Below, piece by piece: positions 12,590 through 24,539 of a DNA stretch of 64,000 nucleotides (position 1 is the first letter of the stretch; each line of letters starts with the position of its first letter). Position numbers and translations under genes: made by a program. Under the pieces are notes generated by a model. It worked only from the letters and a program-made list of their open reading frames with translations, searched no databases and had not been told where the DNA came from. The DNA comes from Peromyscus leucopus. Taxonomy: Eukaryota; Chordata; Mammalia; Rodentia; Cricetidae. The stretch is from NCBI RefSeq assembly GCF_004664715.2, contig NC_051063.1:115492829-115556828 (forward strand), in the 5' to 3' direction.

Positions 12590-13975
12590 TCCTGCTGCTG
12601 GGAGTGCAGACTTGTGCAGCCACTTTGAAATCAATATGGCAGTTTCTCAGAAAATTGGGCATCAATCTACCTCAAGACCCAGGTATACTTCTCCTGGGCA
12701 TATACCTAAAGGATGCTTCATCCTTCCACAAGGACACTTGCTCAACTATGTTCATAGCAGCTTTATTCATAATAGCCAGAACCTGGAAACAACTTAGATG
12801 TCCTTCAACCAAAGATAAAAGCAATGACATCAGGAAATTTGCAGGCAAATGGATGGAACTAGAAAAAAATCATCTCGAGTGAGGTAACCCAGACCCAGAA
12901 AGACAAACATGGAATGTATTCACTTGTAAGTGGATATTAGCTGTAAAGTAAAAGATAATCTTGCTATGGAACACAGATCTAGAGAGGCTAAGTAACAAGG
13001 AAGGCTTAAGGGGGAACACAAGGATCTCCTTAGGAAGGGGAAATAGAACAGATTTCTTGGGTGACTGGGGGCGGATAGGGTTGGCAACAGGAGTGATCAG
13101 GTGGTGGTGGGGATGAGGGGTGGGAGGTGGGGTGAGGGAGAATATACTGGGAGAAATGACTTGAATTGGGGGGTCATTTCAGGGATGAGGTGGAAACCTA
13201 GTTGCAATGGAAAATCTATGGAATCTATGAGAGTAATCTTAGCAAAGATTCCTAGCAATGGGGAACACAGAGGCTGAACCAGTCATCTTCTGTAACCAGG
13301 CAAGGCCTCAAGTGGAGGGATTGGGACACCAACCCAGCCACAGAACCTTTGACCTACAGTTTGTCCTGCCCACAGAGTGTTCTAGGACTGGAGCCAAGCA
13401 GAATTGTCATCAAAGAGACCAAAGAGACTTCATCTAGCAACTGATGGGAGCAGATGCAGAGTCCCACAGCCAAACATTAGGCAGAACTCTGGGAGAGGGG
13501 GAGGAAGGCTCTGAGGAACCAGCGGGGTCGGGGCACTAGGAGAACATGGTCCACAGAATCAACTGACTGAGACTCATGGGTGCTTGCAGAGATCAGGGAG
13601 CCTGTAGGGGTCTCACTTAGATCCTCTGCATGTATGTTAAGGCTGAGTAGCTTGATGTTCTTGTGGGATTCCTAACAGTGTGAGTGGGGGTGGTCACCAA
13701 CTCTTTTGCCTACTTGTGGGACCCTTTTCCTTCCACTGGGTTACCTCATCCAGCCTTGATGGGATTGTGTATGTCTGATCTGATTGTAGCTCACTGTACT
13801 GTGTTTTTGGTTGATGTCCCTGCTAGGCCTGCTCTTTTCTGAGAGGAGGTGGAGGAGTGGTGGGTTTGGGGGAAAGAGGAGGTTGGAGGGAGAGGCTGGG
13901 GGGAGGAGAAGGAGGGGAAACTGTGGTCAGGATATAATTTATGGGAGAAGATGAGAGGAGAATAAAAACAAAAAA
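12590..13975 (+). mobile_element. L1 (rodent) ORF2 end and 3'UTR, sense
   Basis: The translation at 12604-12882 carries C-terminal L1 ORF2 text such as FLRKLGINLPQDPG, TMFIAALFIIARTWKQ and KFAGKWMELEK, with a short internal deletion before SNDIRKFAG. A G-rich 3'UTR follows (13050-13150, 13840-13920), ending in 'aggagaataaaaacaaaaaa'. It is 5'-truncated and has no complete ORF. Confidence 0.85.
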
Positions 13976-15800
13976 ATATTATTTTGTCATTGGATTACTT
14001 ACTTTTTAGCTATTGAGTTGCAGCTGTTTTTAGATATTCTAGATGCAAGCTTTTGCATCTACAATTTGCAAATATTCTACCATGTTCTATATATTTATCC
14101 CACCACTTTCTTGGGTCATGTCTTTCAGAACAGGAAAATATTTTGATTAAGGCCAGGTCATCTTTTTTTTTTTTTTTTTCTTTTTGACAGCATGTTCCTG
14201 TACAGTCCAGACTGACTTTGAACTCACTGTGAATACCAGGCTGGTCTTGAACTTGTGATTCTCTTTCCTCAGTTTACTGAGTGCTGAAAATACAGATATG
14301 CCCCATCATGCCTCTCTCCTTTTTAGTAACCTTTTGTTGACTGTGTTTTTGGTATCATGGTTAAGAAACAGCAAGGGGAAACTGTGATTGGTGTGTAAAA
14401 TAAATAAAAACATTTAATAAAAAAGAAGAAAAATTACCAACCCAAAGGTTCACTCCTGTTTTCTTTAAGAGCTTTATAATTTTAGCTCTTAAATTTGAGC
14501 CTTTGTCTGTTTTGAGTTGATTTTTGTGTAGATTGGAAATTCAGGAATATGTTTTACATTTTATCCTTTAGATACTTATGACTTACTACTGCATGTAAAT
14601 GCCATTGACCTTGTGTCCTGATCCTGATTCATGACATTGCTGCTTTCATTTGTTCTGGGAGTCACTGGTACATTCCTTAGAGATTTCTACAGATGTATCT
14701 GCTGATGGGAAAGCTTTATTTCTCTTCTAGTCTACATGTATTATCATTATTCTTGTCTTACTGTGTACAGTCTCCTAGCCCTGGTCCTGATGCTAGCAGA
14801 TGGCACTCAGTCTTTTTACCATCAACTGTGATGCTGTAAGCTGTTGTGTTTTTATGTGTGCATCACCAGTTTTATAAAGTTCACATTTAGTCCAATATGT
14901 TGAGGACCTTTATCATGAACAGATATAGTAATTTGCTGTATGACTTTTCTATATCAGTATGTTCATGTGGTTTTTTTTTTTTTTGGCTTATTTATAGTGT
15001 TTTTTTTTTTAACATATGAATGAGGTCGGGATTGTTGATGATGTTATCTACATCTGGATTTCTTAACCTTGGAAATATGGACAGGTTTTCATACAGAAGA
15101 GTGCTTTATGGGGAAGACTGTCCTGTGCTTGAGCCTGTACATGCTATTGGCTCTTTCTTCTTCCTCACCTTTGGGACAGTCTCTGGATAGTACCAAATGT
15201 CTACCTGGGGCAACTAGTCCCTGTTGAAAAGTAATGATCTGTTTCTGGGAAATTCACTGGTCTAAGTTTATCATTTGCTGAGGAAAGTGTAAGACCTCCA
15301 GCTGTGGTTGGAAATTGTCTTTGTCTTTAAATGAGTGTCTACAATGGTTTTATCCATGTGTCTTTTGGTATGCTTTTCTCAGTATGGTATGGTCAGTGTC
15401 AAGTGTCCTCCTGCAACTCAGGTGTTTTCTTGTTGTGAAGTGTCTTTTTCTTGGCTACACAGAGTCTGCTCATAGCATTACCAGTCATGTTAGCATAGCT
15501 GCTTTTGCCCCTGAATGCTGACTGGAAGTATGGTCTATGTTTTTAAATTCAGTTTCAAGCATCTGTGTGTGCCTTTCTTTGTATTAAAGGTTTTTTTCCC
15601 CAGATAGCTTGTAGTTGAATTTTTAAACAGCATTTATTCTTGACCTTTAATTAGATTGTTTAGTTCATTAACATTTGGTTTATTTTTTGATGGGGTAGGT
15701 TAGCTCTGCTATTTTATTATTACTTAAATTTTTTTTTGTGTTTGTGTTTTTTCTTCCTTTGTGTTACTAGCCCACTTTAAGACTTTATTTTATTTATTTA
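13976..15800 (-). mobile_element. Ancient L1 ORF2, antisense
   Basis: Long T-rich tract with reverse-strand L1 landmarks: 'tagctattgagttgcagctg', 'ttaagagctttataatttta', 'gtctgttttgagttgatttt', 'atatgttgaggacctttat' and 'agattgtttagttcattaac'. It is interrupted by a B1 at 14161-14318 and a small sense A-rich L1 tail at about 14370-14430. All frames are broken. Confidence 0.65.
14161..14318 (-). mobile_element. Diverged B1 SINE, antisense
   Basis: T-run, then 'gaactcactgtgaatacc', 'aggctggtcttgaacttg', 'actgagtgctgaaaatac' and 'atgccccatcatgcct'. Older than the B1 copies at 36.65 and 42.3 kb. Confidence 0.75.
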
Positions 15801-16339
15801 TTTTTGCTTGCTCTGTTACAACAACACAGGCCTTTAACTTTCCAGCTTCTCAACGTTAATATTTCACGAAACCTATCTTGGTCCAGTTTAGAGGCTGATT
15901 ATGTGGTATTTAAGTTATAACTGTTCATCTTCTACAGTATTAAGTGGAGTTGAACTCCAGTGATACCAAAGTCAAAGTGTGTAAGGAGGTAGCAGTGTAA
16001 TATCCAAGGACATGAAGAGTGCCTCTGGACGTTAAACAATGGCGGGGTTAGTATCCTTAGTGTTGTTTTTAGGCTCACTTTGATGGGTGATTTTTTTAAA
16101 GCTTTTTTCTTATATTTCCTTTAAGAGGGCTTTTTGCATTAATGTTTCAGTCTTAGTCACCAGTTAGCCACACCAGATTCCTGCTATTACAGACTGTGGG
16201 CTATTGTAAATATTAGTTGAAGTGGTTTGCTGTTTGTTTGTTGCTTTAAAAGCAATCAAATACTTTATCTTCTTTTTTAACTGCCTTTGTTACCAGAAAT
16301 TTTGGAAACTCCCACTGAGTCCTGTGACAGTCGGGCTCC
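15801..16339 (+). other. Intron, unassigned
   Basis: T-rich at the left; the rest shows no repeat I can name. No coding signal. Confidence 0.45.
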
Positions 16340-17040
16340 ACTTTGGCATTCTTACTCATTAATGAAAGAGTTTAAGGACAGACTGAAAAGGAAGTTTGAG
16401 GACAATTTTATTAGAGTTTAAAAGAAAAACCCCAGGTTAGGCAAGCTGTAAACGTCAGCCGCTCCTGGGAGGAGGGAGATGGAGAAGAATGGAGAAACCG
16501 TGCAGTTTAGGTGAAATGGATGTGGAAGTCAGCCACTCAGCAGACTGCAGCCACAGGCAAGGAAGCTGACCATTAGAGAAAGCGTGAAGAGGCCCAAAGT
16601 ATCAGAGAAAGCGTACTTAGGCTCTGGCCAGCATCTGAAAGAAGACTAAAGAGAAGGGACGGGTATGCCTGTAAGATGGGCTGATCCCACAGAACCTCTT
16701 GGCTGTTTATATGTAGGAAATGCATTATGGAGAGGGAATTCTGGGAAGGAAAAGTACATTAGTTCATTAAAAAGTGGAATTCTTCCTTCTGTTTCTTTAG
16801 TTGAAGGTGAAACCGCTTTCTTAGGGATGCTTCTGCCTTCCTGAGGGCGGGGGGGGGGGGGTGGGGTGGGGAGGGGTGGGGGGAGTGGGAAGGGGTGGGG
16901 GGGGTGGGGGGGGATCCCTTATCTAGGTCATTGACCCGCCCAACCACAAGGCTTGGTCTCTATCTAGACCAGAGGCTTTATTCTTTTGGGCTGAAGGAAA
17001 TAGTTTTTCCTTAATGGGCTCTTACACCATGTGGCTGAAG
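16340..17040 (-). mobile_element. Possible decayed LTR (unclassified)
   Basis: A purine-rich, GC-richer block with 'gacaattttattagagttt' near one end and a pyrimidine/G-run near the other. Composition and the 'tttatt' near its left side suggest an antisense LTR, but I cannot name a family. Confidence 0.3.
16844..16913 (+). repeat. G-run, potential G-quadruplex
   Basis: About 70 nt of almost only G with single A/T spacers, giving many runs of four or more G on the + strand. Because Tmem135 is read from this strand, the pre-mRNA carries the G-runs. Confidence 0.9.
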
Positions 17041-17164
17041 ATAAAAATCAATCTTGTACGTGATATGATTTTTACATAATTGAACTGTGTGAAATCTGTT
17101 GATTTATTTCCATTGTTTACTAGGTGATGAGATTTATGATACTGGGAAATAGCTCTGTAGGGTT

Positions 17165-17310
17165 TTGTGTTGAGAGCTGTGTGCGCGCATGCACAACTAC
17201 ACCTGGTTGGTTCTGTTCAAATTTCCAAGGTCCTTTGTTTTTGCTATCTAGGAATTGAACTAGGGCTTTATCTGTGTTCACCACTGAGCTGTATTCCCTG
17301 ACCAAGTTTT
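17165..17310 (-). mobile_element. B4/ID-like SINE fragment, antisense
   Basis: 'ctaggaattgaactagggct' followed by 'ttcaccactgagctgtattc' is the reversed tRNA-derived end of an ID/B4 SINE, well diverged. Confidence 0.6.
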
Positions 17311-17820
17311 AGTTCTTTAATATTCAAAGCCTAGGGACGTTTTAAAAGCAGTTGTTTTTGCTTTCTTGTGTGTGTGAGTATGCATGTGTATAAGTGTGTG
17401 TGTGTGTACAACTTTAAAACTGAGGAAAGTAGATATTTTTTATTTCTCTATAAGCTGCCTTTGAGTTTTATTTTAAAGAAATTGGTTCAGTGCTTACCTA
17501 GAATTTTGTAAGATTTAATGTAGTCACCAATTTTGCCCCAAATAAGTGCTGTTTACCTGTTTTCAGTTTAAATTAAGGTTATATTAAGTAGCAAGAGCCT
17601 CAATAGCTTATAAATAATTTATAAAAGTGAAGTTTTACAAACTTCAAAGTCATTATTTTTAGTACTGAAATAGAACATTATTGTTGTTATTCCAGGAGGA
17701 AGATAGACTTGTAACTATGGTTTTAGTTCACAGAGAAAATGAACAATGCACGGGTAGAGGCAGTCAGTAGGCAGCCAGAAATGTGATTCGATTTAGGGGA
17801 AAGGCGGTGGTGAAGCAAAG
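17311..17820 (+). other. Intron, unassigned
   Basis: No named repeat apart from an imperfect GT tract at 17370-17408. No coding signal. Confidence 0.45.
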
Positions 17821-17831
17821 TTGGACGTTTC

Positions 17832-17892
17832 TGTGCACACTGCCATAGGAAAGCGGCCGTCTGGCTTTGTGTGCACACTGCCATAGGAAAGC
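17832..17892. repeat. Direct repeat, 23-nt unit spaced 38 nt
   Basis: 'tgtgcacactgccatagga' plus four more bases occurs at 17832 and again at 17870. A small local duplication in otherwise unique intron. Confidence 0.9.
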
Positions 17893-19424
17893 CCAGGAAA
17901 GAGGCTGTCTGGGGTTGAATGCTAGGAAACAGCGTGCAACTGAGTCCTACTTTCATCTTTGAAATAGTAAAAGAAATGCAGAAATAGATTGTGAAGGAAT
18001 AGCACTTGGTGCTTTTTTTTTTTTTTTTTTTTTTGAAATAGTATTATTTGTATTCTTACATTTTAAAGCTTTGGCAGTGAAAATTTTATGATACACGCAC
18101 TTGGAGCTGAGATGTGTAATTACTTCTGCAGTTGTGAGATGCCATCATAGAATATGGATCTCTTGTCTGCATTTTCTGTATACACGGTAGATACCTGCAA
18201 ATGTCTTTATTTTCTTATCTGTCCCCCTTTCTTCTCCCTGCCCCTTCTCCATCTTCCTCCTACATCCCATGTCTGTCACCCACCCATCCTTTCAGAGCTA
18301 AGCTTGCTTTGCCAATTAGTTTCTTATACCTAGGAAGAGAGAGACCCTGAGTCCTAATCACATCACTGTGAGCTACTCAGAGAGCTTTGAAGTTCTTTCC
18401 AGGGCTCCTTTAAAAACTTGTGCCACAAAGAACTGGGTTCTTAGCTCAGTTGGAAGCCTGGTAACATCTAGCTTACCCCAGGAGGGCTGTTAAGAAGGGG
18501 CCTTTTCTCTCTGACTCGAGGAAGTGCCTTGTGGTCCAGAAAGAAGTTGTTCTGATGGATTTTTCTTTCATTCTTTCTTTTTTTCTTCAGAATTGCTGTG
18601 GAATTTGCTTTGATATTTAGTTTTACTTTGGATAAGTTAAAAACCACAGTATGCTTAAAGATGGATTAAAATGAAAACCACTCTTGTAAGCATACTTTTG
18701 GGTTGAGTTATTAAGCATTATAGTAGTTAAGAAACATGTAAGCAGACAGGACCAAGATGAAAAGAAGGATGTAATATGCAAATCAGAGTTCGGTCTGTAA
18801 GTTCTTTACACACTTGTTTCCACAAGGTGTTGCCACCAGCCTCTGGGGTGCTTGTGGTGCTCAGGGAATTCTGTCACAGAATGGGGTCCCACACTCTTCA
18901 TTTAGGCTGAGAGTTTGTCCTGCTCATTCCTATACCTTTCAGGGGAAGAACAGGGAAAACTTTCACTGTTTGGGCACTGTCTTTCTGTTTCTGCTTTCTC
19001 TCCTTTTCTCTTTGTTTTTCAGATATAGACATGCTTTATATGTGTATTTAATAGTAAGATATGTATGTATTTAGAATTGAGAAGTTAGGTTGTTTCTGCT
19101 GGCTCCCCAGTAACCTCAGGGAATTTATTATCCATTATCATTCAAAACCTCGGGATAGGCTAAAAAATATATGCAGTAAAGTTTCAAAGTGAAACACTGC
19201 TAGTCCTTCACTGAGAAATGATGATAGCGCTGCTAGAAGATACCACTGTTAGGATTTGGGCAGGTTGTTTGGCTAGTTTTGAGTCGGCAAAGTGTTACAG
19301 AGATTTAATTTTCTTTTTTCCTGTAGGTGTGTTGATGTTGTGATTGCAGGGTTAGTTGATGTGGCAGTGGTTTAGTATAGCTGTTAAAATTTTGTGTGCT
19401 AGCTTAAGAGATTTCTTCCGACCA
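17893..19424 (+). other. Intron, mostly unique
   Basis: Includes a T-run at 18010-18034 and a pyrimidine-rich tract at 18220-18290. I see no gene or clear repeat otherwise. Confidence 0.5.
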
Positions 19425-19475
19425 GAGAAAAGAGGGAGAGGGAGAGAGACCCTGTCTCAGTTAAAAAAAAAAAAA
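19425..19475 (+). repeat. SINE tail remnant and A-run
   Basis: 'gagaccctgtctcagtt' followed by about 15 A is the 3' end of a B1-like SINE whose body is not recognisable. Confidence 0.55.
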
Positions 19476-19489
19476 AAGACATTAGGAGG

Positions 19490-20154
19490 GTGAGTGGGAG
19501 GTGGGTGACTATTGGCTTTGTCTGACCTTTGAGTAGATGCTTAAGAGGGAGGAGTTATGGTTGCTGTTCCTTAATAGTGCTCTTCTTGATGACCTTGACC
19601 CAAAGTCCCCAGGAAGCCCAAGGCCATGGCCCAGAAGCACCAGGAGAAAGAAGTTTTTGCGGAGCCCACTGTGGTGGTCCCCCTCTTAGGACATCAGGAC
19701 TCTCTGTGGACCTTGAGATACTTTAATTCTCAGGATTCAGGGACTTAGCAGGGACCTCTTCTAAAGGTACCTGCTGCCTTAGTGAGCTCTCTGGTCCTGA
19801 GTACACACAGATCCCACACCTAGCCAACGCTTTGGATCTGAGCCGTGGTCCCCCAAGTGGTCCAGGATCACCTAGAGACAGAGGCAACCTTGATCAGGAA
19901 AGCACCTTTCGAAGAGTGAGGCGTGGACCAGGACATCTTGAGAGAATGGGCTGAGTACCCAGAGGATGGGACCCTTGTTTTCTTTCCATTTGCTGGTAAC
20001 TGCCAGGGAAGCCCTGGAATCCCAGAATGGCCGTAGTTGGAGGGAAGGGCTGGATCCTCTAGTGACTTCTGCCTCGGTTGCCCTTTTCGGCCTTGGGAAC
20101 AAGGAGTTGGAAGAGGAATATGTAGGTTTTTTTTTGTTTTTTTTTACTCTTTGG
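19490..20154. other. GC-richer anonymous block, possible ERV internal remnant
   Basis: Markedly richer in G/C than its surroundings, with 'gaccttgacccaaagtcccc' and similar purine/pyrimidine balance. Neither strand gives a convincing protein. The cluster of LTR-like pieces around it suggests a decayed retroviral interior, but I see no recognisable gag or pol motif. Confidence 0.3.
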
Positions 20155-20635
20155 GGCCCTACCACCCTGCTCCTAAATGAGTCTTGGAGACTTATTCTTA
20201 CTTATGAATGCCCAGCCTTAGCTTGGTTTATTTCTAGCCAGCTTTTCTAACTTAAATTATCCTGTCTCTCTTTAATTATAGTTTGCCTCTTGGCTTTTTA
20301 CCTTTATTCTCTATATATTTCCTTCTTACTCTGTTGTTATCTGTGTGGCTGGCCCCAGTGTCCTCCTCTCCTCCTTTTCTCTCTCTTCCTCTTCCCTTTT
20401 TCTCCTTATATTTATTCTCTGCCTGCCAGCCCCGCCAGCCTTTCTCCTGCCTACCTATTGGCCATTCAGCTCTTTAATAGACCAAGCAGATGTTTTTAGA
20501 CAAACAAAGTAACACAGCTTCACAGAGTTAAACAAATGCAACATAAAAGAATGCAATGCATCTTTGCATCATTAAAGAAATATTCCACAGCATAAATAAA
20601 TGTAACCCATCTTCAACTAATCTTCCACAACAGGA
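20155..20635 (+). mobile_element. Rodent LTR-like repeat (family 2)
   Basis: Shares with 11235-12160 the order 'ggagacttattcttacttat', 'cccagccttagcttgg', 'ttctaacttaaattatcctg', a long pyrimidine-rich centre (20360-20440), then 'attggccattcagctcttta'. The 3' part has several 'aaacaaatgcaacataaaag'-like AT-rich stretches. Confidence 0.6.
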
Positions 20636-21736
20636 ATATGACTACCTCTTAAGTTTCTCAGTGATTTTTTTTTTTTTCATATGTGTCACATGGGAAGAAA
20701 GCCCCATTCCAGAGGCAGGGACACCACTTTCTGAGCAAGGAAGATACTCAGGATAGTGGGTGCAGAGGGCCCAGGTCCCCCTGTTGATGTCCACAGGGCT
20801 GAAAATGAAGTCAGGCAGATAAGTGCAGAGACCTGGGACTATGAGGAGTGGAGGGACTATGTCAGCTTGGACAGATAACCTTCTGGGTTGATTTTACTGC
20901 TTATATGGGCTGGAGATTGTGTGGAAAATTGTGGCTGTATCACTTATGCATGTAAGCAGCCGAACTGCCGTAATCTGGATCTTCCTTAGTCTGGGTGGGA
21001 GTCTGGACAGAGATTGCATGGGGGTGGGCCCAGGTCATAGTACACTTTTTGATTTCCTGCTCCTGACTTTGCCTTTTCTTAGCGTTTGTCTACAGATGGC
21101 CTGGAGGTTTCTGGTAGGATTGGGTGACCTGTTAGGCTGGAGTCATAAGACCACTTGGCTCATCTTTTGGCTGCAATCTCTAGCCTTGAATTGTTAAACT
21201 TTACTGAGGGATAACCGGCCATGGCAGCAGCTGGTAAGATTAGTTCAGTGGCCTTGACTGGAGTTGTTTTCAGTCAAACAGAGGACAAATAGGCAAGGTA
21301 ATGCACCTGTAGCAAGTGGAAGAGTAAATGGCTTGACTTTTGACTGTCTGGGGTTCCTGAGGATGATTTAAACCATTTTCCTGTGGTGAGGTTGAAGGTG
21401 TTGAGCTGAAGGTTTATAGGCAGCTGGTAGTGATGATGATTCATCCTGACAAAAATTCATGATCCTAGGCTGAGGAGGCCCTGAAGGTTTTTGGGACTTT
21501 GTCAGCAATCCTAAAAGGCAGAGGAATATAAGTTGAAATGAACCACAGAGCATGAGCAAGCTGTTCAGTGACTGAGTTTCTGCCCAGGCTACAAGATGAC
21601 CTCAAGTATAGAGGACCAGCCCCCATACTTATTTACCCCAGGAGCTCTTGAGGAATGAGGGGTAAGAGACTTAGAAGTAGAGAAGGGACAGAGAAAATAG
21701 AGAGAAAACACAGGATTGTAGTTGAAGTTTTCCTGT
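20636..21736. other. Anonymous GC-richer intron
   Basis: About 1.1 kb of moderately GC-rich sequence between two LTR-like repeats. No repeat or protein motif recognised on either strand; short ORFs only. Confidence 0.4.
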
Positions 21737-22122
21737 GTCCCAGCCTGTCAGTGGTCAGGACAAATCTCTCTCACTCACCAGTCCTGCAGCCACTGAAACC
21801 CAAGTAAACACACGGAGGCTTATATTAATTATGAACTGTATGGCCTAATGGCTGAGGCTTCTTGCTGGCTAGATCTTACATCTTAAATTGACCCATTTCT
21901 ATAAATTTATACCTTGCCATGTGGCTCGTGGCTTACCAGTATCTTTACATCTTGTTTCTCATGGCGGCAGCTGGTAGTGTCTCCTGACTCAGCCTTCCTG
22001 TTCCCAGCATTCTCTTCTCTGCTTGTCCTGCCTGTACTTCCTGACTGGCTACTGGTCAATCAGCACTTTATTTGTTAACCAGTCAGAGCAACACATTCAC
22101 AGAATACAGAACATACCACAGC
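21737..22122 (+). mobile_element. Cricetid LTR-like repeat (family 1), intact-looking
   Basis: Best copy in the window: starts near 'cctgtgtcccagcctgtc', then 'cacacggaggcttatatt', 'atggctgaggcttcttgc', 'ccttgccatgtggctcg', 'actggctactggtcaatcag', and ends 'agaacataccacagca'. The inverted copy at 24540-24908 matches both ends. I relate it to MYSERV/mys-type LTRs by memory. Confidence 0.65.
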
Positions 22123-22124
22123 AC

Positions 22125-22335
22125 AGGATAAACTCAGGTAGGCCTGGGTCTTTATCCAATGGCCCAGAACTTTATTCCAAAGGTCTATTAATAACCATGC
22201 CAAGGGGTGGAGCAAAAGACCTCCCTCTTGCTAGTTAGACCCTTACAAACACCTGGTACCCAGGTTCGTGGTCCAATCAACCTCTTATACAGTCCTGCTG
22301 GGTACAGCCACTAGGAAACCTAGTGGGCTCCGACA
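22125..22335 (-). mobile_element. ERVK-like solo LTR, antisense
   Basis: Read on the minus strand it begins 'tgtcggagcccactagg' (TG 5' terminus, IAP/ERVK-like), then has a TATA-like 'ctgtataagaggttg', 'gcaagagggaggtc', a polyadenylation signal in 'tttggaataaagttc', and a short end. Its 3' end abuts the family 1 repeat. Confidence 0.55.
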
Positions 22336-23330
22336 CTCAAGGAGGCAATGGATATTGTGATGTGTAGCCGATGTAAAGGGAAGTGTTAGAGATTTGAGAT
22401 GACCATGAACCTAAGAGAACCAGATACTGTGCTGAGTGTAATAGGCTACATCCATCCAGCAGAGGAGGGAGACTTGGGCAGATTCAAGCATGTTGGGCCT
22501 CATGATCAGTGACACTATACTGATGAATGGAAAGATCTGTGACATCACAGAGTGGGCAGGATTCCAGCATGGGGGAATCTCCTGGATATCTACAGAGTTC
22601 CATATCACATTTCAGTTGGCTCTTGAGGACCAGGTACCAGTGGTTGGCAGAGGGCCACTCCAGGGTTCCCTCCTGCTGACTACAGGGTTACTTGAGCTGG
22701 ATCTTTCAAGTACCCCCACCCAGATGTCCCGTGGGAACTTCTTTGCAGCTACTCATTGTGGCCCAAGGGCCACTGCACCTCCCAAGCTCGACAGCACAGC
22801 ATTCCAGAGAGAACAGAAATGTCGGAAGAAAGTGAGGCAACCTTCTAGGGTTGACAGCCCTTCTCTTCCTCAAATCAATGTCAGGAGTCAAAAGGGTTGG
22901 GTTCAGCACAGGAGGGAGTTGGACTTCTTAATTTTTAAGTGTTTTAAAAAGGGAAAATTTAAAGTTGTACTTTCAGTACTCATAGGAAGTCCCTTGTCCT
23001 TGGTGCCCAGGAACTGATCTTGTCTTCTGATAATACCAAAGAAACAGGAGGTGGCCAGAGCAGAGCCTCTGGGAGGGCTTGGACCTTGTCCAGTCAATAT
23101 GTTCCTGAGGTGTGGGAACTGGGGTTTCCCTGGCATCTGTAGGCCTCTGTTTCATTTTTACTCAGGGCAGATGGCCTGCATGCCTTCTACCTGAGCATAT
23201 CTTAACTTCTTAGCCCATTGCAGGCTCTTCCCTCTTTACTCTGGCATGCCAGCCAGAAGAGAATAAGAAAGCATAGGGCCCTAATTTGGGAGAGACAGAT
23301 TTCAGAGTAGAAACTGAAAATTTCCTTTAT
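22336..23330. other. Anonymous GC-richer intron
   Basis: No recognised repeat. The longest open frame here (22490-23017, +, 175 codons) has no domain, no good start context and no flanking splice signals that would join it to Tmem135, so I regard it as chance. Confidence 0.4.
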
Positions 23331-23589
23331 TTTTCATCTTAATGCGTAAATCACCTAACTTCAGGCTTGTTATTGGATGGCACAAATTAATAATTTCTAA
23401 AAAGCCATTGGGTAAGGGAGAAGCATAGGGGGGTTTCCTAGAGGTCCTCTTATGAGCTAAGGGTCTATATTTTAAGTTTGTTCAAATTTTATGTACATAT
23501 CTGTTTAAAGCCAGGGGATTAACTTTCTGTAAATGTATACTTGTCAACTTTAAAAAAAGCAACCTTATAGATCTTACCATGTCTTAAAA
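23331..23589 (+). other. Intron, unassigned
   Basis: AT-rich; nothing recognised. Confidence 0.45.
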
Positions 23590-23757
23590 CTTTAAAGATT
23601 GTATGTGAATGTGTTTGCACACACATGCTCATGCATTGAGGTTAGAGGAGAGCTTTCAAGGGTAAGTTCTCTCCTACTCTGAGGGACTGAACTCAACGTT
23701 GTCAGGATTGGTGCCAAGCACTTTTACCTGCTGAACCATCTCTCTGACCCACCTGTG
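23590..23757 (-). mobile_element. B3 SINE, antisense
   Basis: Order 'tgtttgcacacacatgctc', 'gaggttagaggagagctttc', 'gactgaactcaacgttgtc' and 'cctgctgaaccatctctctg', the reverse of a B3 SINE. Followed by a TA/CA-rich tract to about 23800. Confidence 0.8.
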
Positions 23758-23829
23758 ATTTATATATACATATACACATACTCATGTGTGTATATGTATG
23801 CGTATTATAGAAATACAACTTGCTGAATT

Positions 23830-24315
23830 TGTTTAGCATTGCTTGTATGTATGTAATTTTAAGGTTGATGACTTGGTATTGGCTAACCAATTAGGGGCCC
23901 ATTCCTGGGGAAGACTGATTCTCCCTCTGCCAGCAGTTCTTAGTTGTCTGTAGTTCTTTGTCTAGGGATGAAGCCCTGTGAGTTCCTCCTTCCATATCAC
24001 TGTGTCTATTGGTGTTGGCCTTGCCTGGGTCTTATTCACGCTGCCATATTGTTGGATTATCATGGGTGAAGTATGTCTGTCATTTATAGTAGCTTTCCTG
24101 TTTCTCTGGCCTTTACAGTCTTTCTGCCCCTTCTCCCACGATATTCCCTGAGCTTTAGGACAGGAGTTGTGTTGTAAATGTAACATTTGGGCCTTGGTAC
24201 CACACAGTCAGTGGCTCTCAACATTTTGACCATTTTTCTGTAATGGTCTCCATCTATTGCAAAGAGGAGCTTCTTTGGTGAGGGGTGAGAGCTACATAAT
24301 CTGTGGTTATGAGAG
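23830..24315 (-). mobile_element. L1 (Lx-type) 3' region, antisense
   Basis: 'ggctaaccaattaggggccc', 'ttcctggggaagactgattc', 'ttcttagttgtctgtagttc' and 'ttctgccccttctcccac' are the reversed Lx tail. The same family is seen at 33.4 kb ('acaaccaattggtgtgctc'). Confidence 0.6.
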
Positions 24316-24539
24316 TATTTGTAGTGCAGTTAGGAATTATGCTGGTTTAGTTAAGCGGCAGTAATAGGTTCTCCTCTAAGATCCATGGCCTTGCCAGCCC
24401 TGGGTAGTTGGCTCGGTTTCTAATGACAGGCAGCCTTCCCTCCTGTGCCTTCAAGACTTAGGTCCAATTAGATAGTTGTTGATTACTGCCAAGATATGAG
24501 TGGATAATTTATTTTCTTTAGACAATTTTATGTTTAAAA

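Noticed and set aside
12604..12882. 92-codon frame resembling a protein
   Set aside because: It is the C-terminal part of L1 ORF2 with a deletion, not a host gene.
22490..23017. 175-codon open frame on +
   Set aside because: No recognisable domain, no start context or splice signals tying it to a transcript; likely chance in GC-richer DNA.
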